Positions 1 through 13,202 of a DNA stretch of 64,000 nucleotides are shown one piece after another. A program made the translations under genes and the position numbers. Below the pieces are notes generated by a model. It did no database searches. It was not told where the DNA came from and saw only the letters and a program-made list of their open reading frames with translations. How positions within the stretch are numbered: position 1 is the stretch's first letter; the number at the start of each line of letters is the position of its first letter. Source of the stretch: Amoebidium appalachense (taxonomy: Eukaryota; Ichthyosporea); NCBI GenBank assembly GCA_963693365.1, contig CAVNZM010000002.1, positions 3,534,001 through 3,598,000 of the forward strand, given 5' to 3'.

Positions 1-234
1 ATGCGTGGTGTATGTTGTGTGTGTGTGTTTATGTGCTTGCTTGTGTGTGCCTTCGTGCCTGCGTACGTGCGGACATGTGTGTGTGTGCATGCGTGCACCT
101 TCTGACTAAGAAGCAAAGGAGGCGTGTCCAAAGAAAGAAAATCTCTAAAATGAGGTGCATGGTCGTGGGCTGTGCATATGTCTTGGCTATACAAGAAGTA
201 GGGGCATTATTATGTGTTACAGAGTACCAAGTAC

Positions 235-310
235 ACAGTCATGACGGACGAAACGATTAAGATTGCAAAGCACACACGAAGAGTATGCATCATAAGCAGA
301 GCCCCCCTGG
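235..310 (-). repeat. Intronic GGGCTC-family repeat, degenerate
   Basis: Read on the minus strand it begins with a mutated copy of the GATGGGCTCTGC core at about 297-310 and runs to about 235. It lies in the glyoxalase II intron after exon 2, in sense with that gene. A 45-base poly-G run (375-419) follows on the plus strand. Confidence 0.5.
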
Positions 311-372
311 GGGGCGGGGGAGGTTTCCTCGAAGGGAAGGAGGGGGGGGGGGGGAGGGGGACTGATGTGTGT

Positions 373-421
<49 letters not shown>

Positions 422-427
422 ATGTAC

Positions 428-2315
<1,888 letters not shown>

Positions 2316-3044
2316 GGTTGAAAGAAAGAAAACAGCCCTTGTTTTATTGTATTAGTATTGAAGAAACACTACAGGCCTTACCGATGAACATGTCACAGCT
2401 CAGTGACTGACCGGAGCTCGAGCCTCGGCAAGACAAAAAAAAAAAAAAAAAAAAAAAAAAGAGGGGGGGTTGCGTAATGTGTGGCAACTGAAGATTCGTG
2501 ATTTATGCCCAACCACTCGAATCTCTAGCAATGTTTATCCAATGAAGCCAGAATCAAAATCTGTCACGCTTTGTCAAGTTCACGAAGCACAAAGACCTAA
2601 ATAATGCACCAGAAAAAAACATAGTGTAGCAACAAGTAAATATAAAAATAAATTGCTCTACAGAAAATCAAAAATCTTCCTGCTTTTTCACAATTCCGTA
2701 ATCACGTGGACATCACACGCATGCACCTGAATCAGCAATCAGCAAACAAATGACGTCACTGCTCACAAAATGTGAATCCGATTTCTTTTTATAGAAGGCA
2801 TTTTTTACCATCCAATAGAACTGCGCGTAAAGTTTGCGGATTATCCAAAAGAGGAAGAAAAGACTTGCCCAAGAAAGCTCCAAGGCGACGGGTATAAAAG
2901 ACATACGGGCCAGTCCAAACGTCATTTTCGGGTCGCATCAAATTGCCAGTTGCCAGCGTGCCTGCGTTTGATCGACTCTTCTTCTGTGCCCTTTTTTCGC
3001 GAAACTCACAACATAAAGATAAACATTTATAACATAAGCGAAAG
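2316..3044. promoter_or_regulatory. Divergent promoter interval between glyoxalase II and ferritin
   Basis: Only 729 bp separate the two start codons, which point away from each other. The ferritin side has a good TATA box at 2893-2900 (TATAAAAG), predicting transcription start near 2925 and a 5' leader of about 120 nt. No TATA is obvious on the glyoxalase side. A poly-A run lies at 2434-2460. I found no canonical iron-response-element loop (CAGUGN) in the ferritin leader. Confidence 0.6.
2893..2900 (+). promoter_or_regulatory. TATA box of the ferritin gene
   Basis: TATAAAAG, 145 bp upstream of the ferritin ATG and the right distance from a start site around 2925-2930. Confidence 0.6.
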
Positions 3045-4038
3045 ATGTCTCTCTGCCGCCAGAACTACGCCAACGCCTGCGAGTCTGCTCTGAACGAGCA
3101 GATCAACGCTGAGCTCACGGCAAGCTACACGGTATGTTGTAGGCCTGGGCTTCGTCGAGATTTCACTTCCTCCCCTCCCCCCCATCCCTCCCCCCCCTCC
3201 CCCTTTCCCCTCTCTTCCCCTTATTGCCCCCACCCTCCAAGCTCATCTGCCCTGTTCAGGTGTCCTCAAACCATGTAGACTGCCTGACGGACCGTTTGAG
3301 TTGTTGTTGAAAGAAAAGGTCGATGATGTGGATTGGCTCTCCGTTTGGGCGACCCGACCCTTCTTGCCACTTGCTTTCTACATAGGACTGTAGCTTGGGC
3401 AGGATATGTCTTTTATTGTAGATAAGGCGTTTCCTTCTTAAAGGGGGTTTCTTTTAGGTCGATTAATTGTCCCCATTTCAGCACATCCGGGTCAAGCCTT
3501 TTTTTCAGCATATAACTCACGATTTGAACTGCATTTCTCTTCCTAACGCTTTATTATTATTTTTCCCTTCTATGTCTCTTTTTTCTCTTTTCTTTTTCTT
3601 TTTTTGTTGTATTATGGCGCATCTGAATCTCGCTGCGGACAAAACGATGGTGCGCAGCTGATGCTCCGCACGCCAATCATATAGCTAGATTTCCCTTTGA
3701 CCCGGCCCGGCCCGAAAACCTAAAAGAAACCCCCTTTAACCCGTGTTGTATTTTGTGATATTGTTTCGCACCCTTGTTTGGTTTTTTTCGCACGTGCTCG
3801 AGTGTGGAGTAGATCCATCCCCTCCCCCCCCCCTCCCCCCCTCCCCCCCCCCCCCCCCTCTTCAGTACGACGTGCGTGCTGAGTGTGCTTGTGGAAAGAG
3901 AAATAAACCAGTTTAAACATAGATTACCTGTCTTGCTGGCCCTTTGTTCCTAAGTCCGTCTCCGTTCTCTCTTCTTCCCCCCCCCCCCCTCCCCCGAACC
4001 GAATGATTATGTTTCCGCATACATCCAGCTCCCCCCCC

Positions 4039-4069
<31 letters not shown>

Positions 4070-6259
4070 ACACCTTCCACTTCACCCGTATGTGTTTGTA
4101 TGTCTTTTTGTTTCAAGATTTTTTGTATGCACAGGAGAAACAGCCTGCCTAATGTTTAATTTCTCCTTTCCTCACCAGTACCTGAGTCTGGCCACCTACT
4201 TTGAGCGTGACGATGTTGCGCTGCCCGGTTTTGCCAAGTTCTTCCGTGACTCGTACAAGGAGGAGTCTGAGCATGCCCAGAAGATGATTGACTACCAGAA
4301 CGCTCGTGGCGGCCGTGTCATTTTCAACGTGAGTGTTTTGTTGCACATATCCCTTCGTTGTGGAGTGTTGTCCTTTTGTGTTGAGGTGTGTTGGTTTTAT
4401 ACACACGTTGCAGGGTTTGTGCGTGGGCGATGCATGTTACGGTATTAATGTACGTGATGTGGGGTTTGGAATAGTATTTGAACTGTTTTGAGATTTTTGG
4501 GTAGGTGCTTTGCTGAGTGCGGTGCTACAGACAATGACTAGTTGCGGTTTTAACTGCCCCTTTCCCCCAAACTCAGACGCAATTGATGACTTGGGTCCTC
4601 CCTGAGGATGGGCTCTGCTTATGACGCATACTGTGCACATGGCTGATGTTGCATACTTGAATGTTTGCCTTTGCATGTGTCCTGCACCATGCTTCTCGTC
4701 GTGTATGCGTACTTTGTACCGTGTTCCGCATTCAAAACCCCCCCAGTCTTCTTTCAGAGGTGTCCTTTCAGGACAGACCACTGTGTGGAGACCGCTTTAC
4801 TTCCATGCAACCGGGCATGGTTGCTCTGTGTCGTGCATCTGTAAGCACATACACATTTTTCGCTGCACTGCATTAGTTTGCACACACATCTTCACCGTTT
4901 TGCTCACCTTGCTTGCATAAGCAACCCTGCTCGTCTTTGATCAAGACGGGTTGACCCGCCCAAGCTCAGTTGATGCTGCTGTCTGAGTTGGAGTGTCGTA
5001 TATACGCGGGCTAAGGGGTCGAAACTCAGACGCAATTGATGACTTGGGTCCTCCCTGAGGATGGGCTCTGCTTATGACGCATACTGTGCACATGGCTGAT
5101 GTTGCATACTTGAATGTTTGCCTTTGCATGTGTCCTGCACCATGCTTCTCGTCGTGTATGCGTACTTTGTACCGTGTTCCGCATTCAAACACCCCCCCCC
5201 CCCCCCCCCCCTCTCTCTCTCTCTCTTCACAGCCCTGTTGAACTAGGGTCAAAAACCTAACTGTGATTTTTCTCTGGCCCACAGGACATCGCCAAGCCCC
5301 CCACTGAGTGGAAGTCTGCTCTGAATGCTCTCGAATCCGTTCTTCAGCTCGAAATGGTAACTCCGCGCCCCCTTCCTCCTCCTCCACGCTCCCCCCCCCC
5401 CCCCCCTGGTCAAAAAAAAAAATCTCTGTGCTCTCGAGTTCAATAATGCCGGCAAGTCGTTTTGTACCATACAAATGGCTGTGTGCTAAAGTTGGAGCAT
5501 ACTTTTCGTCCGTACAGCACTTCATTATAATTTTAGTTTTCTCTTTTCTCGTCGTGGGCCTCAGTACATATTCTATTCCTTCTCTTACATTCGCCTGCAC
5601 ACAGTCCTCATCGCACAGGGAGCAAAAATTTCTAGCCCCAACATGCCCGTGGTCGTACTGCCATACCTGTCCGGTTCCCACCTTTCTTGCTGGTGTCCCA
5701 TATCCAACTTTCCCTACTTCAGTATTGATTCTATACACCATCGAGAATCAGGGTGTTCCCTCCTGCATACTTAATGTATGTCGTGTTTCTTGTCTGCATA
5801 TCTACTGTCTAGGGAGCGATTGTGTGTTTTAGTAACGCAGATACAGCACCATTGTGATATGGGTATAAAAACTGTTCTGAATTTACCTCCGATGTGTCGT
5901 ACCACTGAGCATGTGGTTATATCTTTCCGATTATGGTACGGCCATCGCTACACACTCAGCACCGTAACCAGAGTTTCCGGCACAGAGTCGGTAAACATAC
6001 TCAACACTTTCTCCTTCTAACCCCACTCTCTCTTTTCTCTTCCTTCCAGTCTGTGAATGAGAAGCTTCTGAAGCTGCACAAAGTGGCCGAGGAGAACAAC
6101 GATGCGCAGATGTGCGATTTCATCGAGGGCAACTTCCTCAACGAGCAGGTGGAGGCCCAGAAGCACCTGGCCGACCTGGTCGCTAACCTGCGCCGTGTGG
6201 GCGGCGACGGTTTGGGCCTGTACCTGTTCGACAAGCAGCTGCACGAGAAGACCGCCTAA
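3045..6259 (+). CDS. FTH: Ferritin, heavy-chain type, complete (4 exons)
   Basis: Forms the 24-subunit iron-storage shell and oxidises Fe(II). Exons are 3045-3131, 4179-4328, 5285-5356 and 6050-6259. All introns are phase 0 with GT-AG ends, giving 172 residues, the usual length. The ferroxidase centre is complete: Glu23, Tyr30, Glu58 and His61 (in EESEHA), Glu102 (in LQLEMSV) and the Gln of FLNEQVEA. It is therefore an enzymatically competent H-type chain. There is no signal peptide, so it should be cytosolic. The four-helix bundle is followed by the short fifth helix ending [15 protein letters not shown]. Intron 2 holds the composite repeat at 4570-5188. A TATA box lies at 2893. The leader shows no CAGUGN loop, so iron-dependent translational control of the animal kind is not apparent. 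Confidence 0.97.
4570..5188 (+). repeat. Composite A-B-A repeat in ferritin intron 2
   Basis: Two near-identical direct copies of a ~168-bp unit A (4570-4738 and 5021-5188) flank a ~280-bp unit B. Each A starts ACTCAGACGCAATTGATG, contains GAGGATGGGCTCTGC and ends GCATTCAAA followed by a C run. The second A is followed by a long poly-C and (CT)n tract shortly before exon 3. The same A-B-A order recurs inverted at 11546-12069, and B-A alone at 27857-28248 and 35774-36017, so the unit is a dispersed element and not a local duplication. Confidence 0.85.
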
Positions 6260-6749
6260 AAACACAAACTGCTGCCAATGTTTGTTCGTGTTTGCATTTT
6301 TGCCCTCCGTTTTTTTTGCTGGTGTTTCTACTGGAACTTTGGTTTTTTTAGGGACATGGTTCGTTGCTTTACCGTGTGCCACCTAGTGCTCCTGGTAGAA
6401 AGGTTGGACATGGGCAAAGAGAGGTGTTTTGTGTTTTTGGGAAGGTGGTCTGCCGCGGTGTTGATCTCGTTTCGTTCTCCCTGTTGCAGCGCTATTCAGT
6501 GGCTGATTTTATATCGAATATATAATAGTAGGAATGTATTGGATGTTGCTTGGTATGTAATTAACCATGGATTATCGTGTATACATTGCAGTGTTTGCCT
6601 GTTTGCACGAGCGCAAGTTTGTGTTAGCTGGTAGTGGTGTGGGTCCAGCCCGGTGCTGGCTTCAGGGGAACAATGAATGGAACGAATTGCAGCTAAATAT
6701 TGGTGTTGCCGGCAGCTACTCTCCCCTTCCTCTTTCCCCTCCCCTCCTC

Positions 6750-6786
<37 letters not shown>

Positions 6787-7989
6787 CACACCCACACACA
6801 CACACACGCACACCTGTAGCAGTATGTTGAGTTGGGTTTCACTTGCGAGGAGAGAGGTCAAATGCAGGCACCACGGATAATTTGGGTGGGATGGGTTCGG
6901 TTCGTACAATGCATACTTCTCCAGCGTGCCTTGCTGCAGAAAAATCAAAAATCTGTTTTGTGTTGCCTCGTCGTAAGCCTGGATTTAGAATCAGAAAAAA
7001 AAGGGTAGGAATTTGTAATCTTGATCGTACTACATTGCATTCTGTACCGTTCCCCGCCCCGCCCACGTGCACCCAGGCTGTGATCAAGCCCTTCAAGGGA
7101 CTCTGCTTGTTCATATGACTTGCTATGCCTGCGCAATGTGGAACCCCCCCCCCCCCCCCCCCTCTTGCTCCCCTGGGCCACCACCACCACACCGTTTGCA
7201 TAAAAATGCACGGACTGGGATCCCGGGACTGAATTCATGAGTTTTCCGCATTAAATATTTGCTTTGTAGTCATTGTCTTCGGATATTAATTCGAGATTTT
7301 TTATTTGCTGACGTGTGTTCGCGGGCAGGTAAAATCGGAAAAAATCTGACACGTAAATACCCATGCATGGCCATAGGCCACAGTGAAGACACCATATGTG
7401 ATCAATACAACAGGTACGTGTGTATGTCGACGTCATGAATTTGTGCAATAGATAGAAACTATGGATGGTGTGAAATGCAAACCGTGCATGCAAAGAACCT
7501 GCCGGCGGCCGTTTTTCCGAACTAGGCGCCGGTTGTGCACGTTCTTATCAAGCAACAGCAGAAAACTCAAAACTTGTTCAACTGCGTAAATTCTGAACCA
7601 CGAAATCACTGTCATGTGTTGAAGCGCCCACCATGCCTTAACCTACACAAAGAGTGATAATAAATACTAAGGTAACTGTTACGTGTGTGTGTGTGCAAAC
7701 ACAATCACACGTGCATGCATGCGCACGTACACACACAGACACACACGACAGGCCTAAATCTAAACACACCACATACACACACATCAAACACACACCAACA
7801 CAGACACATGCCGTGGGGCACGCACACACACGCACAAACACTTGTGCACATGCCGAAGCACGACACATAATCACTTGCATACACACACACACAGACAACT
7901 TCACACGTATACGCATGGGCATAAACCCACATATAGCCTAGCACAACACCAACATGAGCCTCTGATACAAGAGCACCGGCGTCTCCTTT
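6260..7989. other. Convergent interval between ferritin and MOB1
   Basis: Holds the 3' ends of two converging genes. Contents are poly-C (about 6751-6784) followed by CA, then unique sequence, then a CA-rich stretch at about 7689-7900. AATAAA occurs on the plus strand near 7663, far from the ferritin stop. No coding exon was recognised. Confidence 0.5.
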
Positions 7990-8803
7990 CTACTCCTTTG
8001 CACACAGTGAGTCGATGAGTTCTTGAAGTGGCGCCAGTTCCTTCTTCTCAATCAGATTGAACTCCTGCAGTGCAAAGAAAAAGGAAGAGAAAAAAAAAAC
8101 AGGTTAGCAGGCAACATACCAATGGCTCATGAACACTTCAGTTTAACACTTTTAAATCAACCAGCTTTTCCCGTCCATCCCTCTCCCCCCCCCCCCCCCC
8201 CTCCCCCTTCTCTCTCTCTCTTTCCCTCCCCCCCCTCCCCCCCCCCCCCCCCCCCCCCCTAAATTCTCCCCTCCCCACCAATGCCCAACCCTTCTCCAGT
8301 ATTCTCCCTACTGCCATAAGCACACACACAAGGTTTTATGATACACAAGCATCTGTTGTCTATATACCGGTGATGCAGGCTTGTGTGCGTCTTTTGGGGG
8401 GGGGGGGGGGGGGGGGATCAATGTTACAGTAGTAATCGGCATATCAAGAATTCTACAACGGATATCGTAAATGCAGATATGCCAAGTCAGTGAACACACA
8501 CACACACACACACACTTTGCCACATTGCCACATAGGTATAGCCCATCACCTGGGTCTCCATAGTACCAATGTTACAACCCGCAAGCTTGTCGGGTGGTGG
8601 TGTTGAGAGAGGTGGGGGATGGGTTTAGACTGTGTTACTGAGAACTAACTACGGATCTGCGACAGACAGCACAATTCAGAGTGCAAAGCACACGAAGAGT
8701 ATGCAAAATGAAAGAAAGCCCATCCTCGGGGGGTGGGGGCAAGTCGTCTATAGTACCCGACGGCGGTAGAGGGATGGGTGGGTTGTGTGTGTGTGTGTGT
8801 GTG

Positions 8804-8837
<34 letters not shown>

Positions 8838-9300
8838 GAAGATAAACATACCTGAATGAAGAAGATGAAGTGCTTAAACGAGGTGTTGAGGTGGGCCTCT
8901 TCCCCCAGAGACACAATCTTGTTGAAGTGCGAGTGGTAGATGTGCGCATACACACGGAACAGCCGCTTGAGTATGTTCTTGGCTACACCTGGGAACGTCT
9001 TGGGGAAAGGCACTCCTGTGAACCAGAAAGAGAGGGAGGGAGGGAGGGAGGGAGGGATGGAGAGAGGAAGGGAGGGAGGGGGGGGAGGGAGGGAGGGAGG
9101 GAGGGAGGGGGAGGGAGGGAGGGAGGAAGGGAGGAAGGGGGTGAGGGAGGGAGGGAGGAAGGGAGGGAGGGAGGAAGGTAGGTAGGGAGGGAGGGAGGAA
9201 GGTAGGGAGGGAGGGAGAGAGGGAGACCGAAGAAGGGATCGTCAGCCAACAATGACAGGGGAAGGCGGGGGGGGGGGGGGGGGGGGGGGGAGGGGGGCCG

Positions 9301-9355
<55 letters not shown>

Positions 9356-9857
9356 GGGGGGGGGGGGGTAGTAGAATGTGCGATGACAAACACAGGTGCA
9401 GGACACATGCACGGGCAAACATTGAAGTATGCAATATCAAATTCGCGTGCAGTATGCCGCATATGCAGAGCCCATCCTCAAGGAGGGGGGGGGAGGAGGG
9501 GGGGGGGGGGGGGGGGGGGGAAGAATAGAATGTGCTACAGGGCACGAACAAATATTCGTGACTTACAACACAATGCATTTTGCAAAGCACACATGGAGAG
9601 TATGCATCATAAGCAGAGTGCACCATACCGATTCTTGAGGGGAAGATACTGTGGAGATATAATAACATGTGAAGAAGCTGATTGAGATATACCGATTATA
9701 GAGGGGAAGATATTGTAGGGATACAATAACATATGGAAAAGTTAAATGAAATATACCGACTTTCAAAGGGAAGATGGTGGGGGGGGGGGGGGGGGGGGGT
9801 ATAATGCCAAATGGTGAATTTTGAATGCAATACACCGATTTTTGAGGGGAAGAAAGT

Positions 9858-9889
<32 letters not shown>

Positions 9890-10306
9890 ATAATGACACA
9901 TAGGGAAGTTGAATGAGATATACCGATTTTTGAGGGGAAGATAGTCTCGTCGTCCAATTGATTCTGCACCCAAGTCATAAGGTAGTCGATGTACTCTGGG
10001 GCACTGCACTTGATGGGCTTCTTGATAGCTACACCGTCAGCCCACTGGTACTCGTATCTGTGTGTACGTGTGTGTGTGTACGTGTGTGTACGTGTGTGTA
10101 CGTGTGTGTGTGTGTGTGCGCGCGCGCGCGAGTGTCTGTGGTGTGTGTGCTTGGTGGCGGGGGGAGGGGGAGGGGGGAGGGGGGGGGGGGAGGAGGGGTT
10201 AGAATGTGTTATGGAGAATGAAGCACATTGATAGCCGGACAACACAACGGCACATAAAGAGTATGCATAACAAGCAGAGCCCATCCTCCGGGGGAGGAGG
10301 GGGGGG

Positions 10307-10339
<33 letters not shown>

Positions 10340-10882
10340 TGGATGAGTGGATGTGCGTGTCTGTGTGTGAGTCTCTCTCTCTCTGTGTGTGTGTCTATGT
10401 GTTATGTGTGTGTGTGTGTGTACACGTGCACGCGCGTGTGCGTGTGTGGGTATGAATGTGTGATCGGATGCATTGTCCAGACGGATGCTGCGAGTGTACG
10501 TCGGGTGGAACAGGAGGCAATAAAGTGTTGATGAGTGTGCACACACACGTTTCACCATACGTATTTCCCGTTGTCCTCTTATCTCTGCTACCCTATTTCC
10601 ACTTTCCCCCCCCCCCTCCCCCCCCCCCCCCCCCTCCTCCCCCCACCTCTCCCCGCCTCCCCCCTCTCCCCTTCCCCCCCCCCCTTTCCTTACATGCCCA
10701 CCCACCCATCGACTCACCCACTATCACATGCTTACACACAGAGGCATGGTCACAGTTGCACTCCCCCTTTGTCCCCCCCCACCTCCCCCCCCCCCCCCCC
10801 CTCCCCCTCCCCACCCCACCCCCCAAACACACACACACACACACGTCTCCCTTTCCCCCTCTCCCCCTTCCCCCCCCCCCCC

Positions 10883-10962
<80 letters not shown>

Positions 10963-11278
10963 CTATATCCTCTACCTGGGGCCAGCAGACATTGTCGGGC
11001 ACTCATCCTGGGTGCAGAACTCTGTGATGGTACCGTAGAGCATGTTGATCTGGTTATAGAAGTCCACCGCTGAGAAAAATAAAAAAAGGAAAAAGGAAAA
11101 AAAAAGAAGAAAAAAAAGAAGGGAGAAGGAAAGGAAATATGTCAGTGTTTATGTGCGTATGGGTTCCTTTTTAGTGATGAGCAATTGTATGTGTGGATGG
11201 GGAAAATTGTATTTGTTTGTGGTAGGGGGGACGACGGGTAGGTGGGGAGCCGGACCAGGGAGGAAAATTGGGTGGTGG

Positions 11279-11311
<33 letters not shown>

Positions 11312-12288
11312 GGGGGAGGGGGAGGGGGGGGGGGGGGTTGGATTGGGCAGAATGCGTTTTCAAGTGTGAAATACACGTTCATAACGGTCAACACAATGCA
11401 GAGTGCAAGCCAGACATAAAACATACGCATAATCAGCAGAGCCCATCCTCAGGGGCCCCGCCGGAGGAGGAGAAGGGGGGAGAGGAGAAGGGAAGGAGGG
11501 GGGTTGGGGTGGGGGTGGGGGGGGGGGGAGGGGGGGGGGCGGGAGGATTGAATGCGGAACACGGTACGAAGTACGTATACACGAAGGACACATGCAAAGG
11601 CAAACATTCAAGTATGCAACATAGCCATGCGCACAGTATGCGTCATAAGCAGAGCCCATCCTCAGGGAGGGCCCAAGTCATCAATTGTGTCTGAGTTTCG
11701 ACCCCTTAGCCTGCGTATTTACGACTCTCCAACTCAGACAGCAGCATCAACTGAACTTGGGAGGGTCAACCCGTCTTGATCAGAGAGGGTTGCTTATGCA
11801 AGCAAGGTGAGCAAAACGGTGAATATGTGTGTGCAAACTAATGCAGTGCAGCGAAAAATGTGTATGTTCTTACAGATGCACGACACCAAGCAACCATGCC
11901 CGGTTGCATGGAAGTAAAGCGGTCTCCACACAGTGGTCTCTTTTGAAAGGACACCTCTGAAAGAAGACTGGGGGGGTTTGAATGCGGAACACGGTACGAA
12001 GTACGCATACACGAAGGACACATGCAAAGGCAAACATTCAAGTATGCAACATAGCCATGCGAACAGTATGGGGGGGGGGGGGGGGGGGGAGGGGGCGAAG
12101 GGTAATAAGGTCTCAACGTACTGTTTACAGCAATCCACTCGTTCAGGTCCTCGCCCTCGGGCAGGGACACGGCCAGGCGCAGATTGCCCGAGCCCAGGGT
12201 GGCCTCAGCATACTTCTTGAGCTGGTACTGCTTGGAGCCCTCGGGTATCTGCTTCTTGGACCGGAACGTCTTGCTGTTCTTCTGGTTG
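7990..12288 (-). CDS. MOB1: MOB1, MOB kinase activator (NDR/LATS co-activator), lacks first tiny exon
   Basis: Adaptor that binds and activates NDR/LATS kinases in the Hippo and mitotic-exit pathways. Exons in transcript order are 12122-12288, 10976-11069, 9924-10057, 8852-9015 and 7990-8064 (TAG at 7990-7992). All phases join. Diagnostic features are the two phosphorylation threonines (NSKTFRSKK and AEATLGSGN), the zinc ligands [13 protein letters not shown] and HIYHSHF, plus [14 protein letters not shown] and [13 protein letters not shown]. The visible part has 634 coding nt. MOB1 is about 216 residues, so only about 17 nt (Met-Ser-Phe-Leu-Phe or similar) are missing from the 5' end. That micro-exon must lie above 12.3 kb. 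Sense repeats at 12.65-13.8 kb suggest intron 1 is at least 1.5 kb long. Introns carry many repeats of the GGGCTC family. Confidence 0.96.
8615..8740 (-). repeat. GGGCTC-family repeat in MOB1 last intron
   Basis: Diverged copy ending at the CCGAGGATGGGCTTTC core (minus strand), bounded by poly-G on the plus strand. Sense with MOB1. Confidence 0.55.
9023..9368. repeat. GGGA minisatellite, poly-G and (GT)n beside MOB1 exon 4
   Basis: About 200 bp of AGGG units (9023-9226) starts 8 bases beyond the exon 4 acceptor. On the MOB1 strand it reads as CCCT units and doubles as a very long polypyrimidine tract. Poly-G (about 9268-9290), (GT)n (about 9304-9352) and poly-G follow. Confidence 0.9.
9370..9490 (-). 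repeat. GGGCTC-family repeat in MOB1 intron 3
   Basis: Recognisable unit A (minus strand: CTTGAGGATGGGCTCTGC to the CATTC end), flanked on both sides by poly-G of the plus strand. Sense with MOB1. Confidence 0.65.
9531..9640 (-). repeat. GGGCTC-family repeat in MOB1 intron 3, second copy
   Basis: Diverged copy with the TATGCATCATAAGCAGAG core on the plus strand. It abuts the tandem splice-site copies that begin at about 9627. Confidence 0.55.
9627..9925 (-). repeat. Tandem copies of the MOB1 exon 3 donor region
   Basis: The end of exon 3 plus its 5' splice site (TTCCCCTCAAAAATCGGTAT on the minus strand) is repeated four more times downstream in the intron. The ACCG landmarks lie at 9627, 9691, 9755, 9834 and 9922 (the last is the genuine exon). 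The first spacings are 64 bp. The two nearest the exon are longer because a short G seed has become a poly-G tract. Each copy retains a decoy donor-like site. Confidence 0.85.
10201..10290 (-). repeat. GGGCTC-family repeat in MOB1 intron 2
   Basis: Minus-strand copy starting CGGAGGATGGGCTCTGC, bounded by poly-G on both sides. Sense with MOB1. Confidence 0.6.
10602..10958. repeat. Poly-C and (CA)n block in MOB1 intron 2
   Basis: C-rich plus-strand tracts (10602-10880) run into a long (CA)n (about 10884-10958). This is opposite in strand bias to most MOB1 intron tracts and lies next to the exon 2 donor, where the gene strand reads (GT)n. Confidence 0.85.
11337..11455 (-). repeat. GGGCTC-family repeat in MOB1 intron 1-2
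   Basis: Core CCTGAGGATGGGCTCTGC on the minus strand near 11437-11455. The far end is bounded by poly-G at about 11320-11337. Sense with MOB1. Confidence 0.6.
11546..12069 (-). repeat. Composite A-B-A repeat in MOB1 intron
   Basis: Inverted copy of the ferritin-intron composite: A at about 11546-11700, B at 11701-11975, then a second A at 11976-12069. The second A is cut short by a poly-G run just 40 bp from the exon at 12122. It is on the minus strand, sense with MOB1. Confidence 0.85.
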
Positions 12289-12319
12289 CTGTGTGTGTGT
12301 GTTTGGGTGGGTGGGTGGG

Positions 12320-12371
12320 ATGGGGGGGGGGGGGGGGGGGGGGGGGAGGAGGGGGGTGGGGGGTGGGGGGT

Positions 12372-12406
<35 letters not shown>

Positions 12407-12551
12407 GGAGGGGGCGGGAGAAGGGGGAGAGGGGGGGAGGGGATGGGCAGGGGGAGGGGAAGAGGAGGGAGGGTGGGGGGTGATGGGGCGAGGGGTGGGC
12501 AGCGGGGGGAGGGGGGACGGGAAAGGGGGGAGAAAGGGGAGGGAGGGGGGG

Positions 12552-12642
<91 letters not shown>
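12320..12642. repeat. Poly-G and (GA)n upstream of the MOB1 N-terminal exon
   Basis: G-rich tract (12320-12553) followed by pure (GA)n (about 12554-12642). On the gene strand it is (TC)n then poly-C, upstream of a CA-rich acceptor. Confidence 0.9.
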
Positions 12643-12645
<3 letters not shown>

Positions 12646-12654
12646 GTGTGTTTG

Positions 12655-12840
12655 TTAGAATGCTGAACCCGGCACGTACAACTGTACGATGAGAAACACG
12701 GTGCAGGGCACATGCATCAAGTATGCAACATCAGTGACGTGCTGGGAGGGGGGCGGGGGGTAGGACGTGTTGCAGGGTAGGAAGTACACATTCACGACGG
12801 ACAGAACAGTGCAGATTGTGCAGAAATCAATAAAGGGCAC
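12655..12840 (-). repeat. Two GGGCTC-family fragments above MOB1
   Basis: Two fragments (about 12655-12740 and 12758-12840) that match the tail of unit A, in minus orientation. Their presence supports this being MOB1 intron 1. Confidence 0.5.
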
Positions 12841-12934
12841 AAAGGGTTAGGGTGTGTGTTTGGGTGGGAGGGACGGGTGTGGGTGGGAAAGGGGGTGGGG
12901 TGGGGTGGGGTGGGGTGGGGTGGGGGGGGGGGCG

Positions 12935-13050
12935 ATGTATGCGTTAGAGGGTTGGAAATATGGAGGAGACAATAAAGAGCAACAACAAAACGTCACAAAA
13001 GTGGGAAATCCAAAATCAAGGCAAAAGATACGTGAACAGAGCCCATCATC
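12935..13050 (-). repeat. GGGCTC-family repeat, variant type 2
   Basis: Starts GATGATGGGCTCTG on the minus strand, but the rest differs from unit A. The same variant occurs at 49050-49190 in the first intron of arginine deiminase, so the family has sub-types. Confidence 0.6.
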
Positions 13051-13171
13051 GGGAGAGGGGGGGGGGGGGGGGGGGGGGGGGGGGAATAAAGGAGCCAGGG
13101 AAAGTGGTTGAAAAGGGTGGAGAAAGTAAACAGTTGTGGTGAATGTGTGTACATGTTTTTTTTTTTTGTTT

Positions 13172-13202
<31 letters not shown>

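Noticed and set aside
2940-2975. Iron-response element in the ferritin leader
   Set aside because: The nearest match is CAGCGU and not CAGUGN, and flanking bases do not form the required stem.
4621-4920. A similar peptide starting [20 protein letters not shown] encoded at 4.6, 5.1, 25.3, 28.1 and 63.1 kb
   Set aside because: It is the translation of repeat unit A. Copies carry frame-disrupting indels and lie inside introns, so there is no sign of selection for protein.
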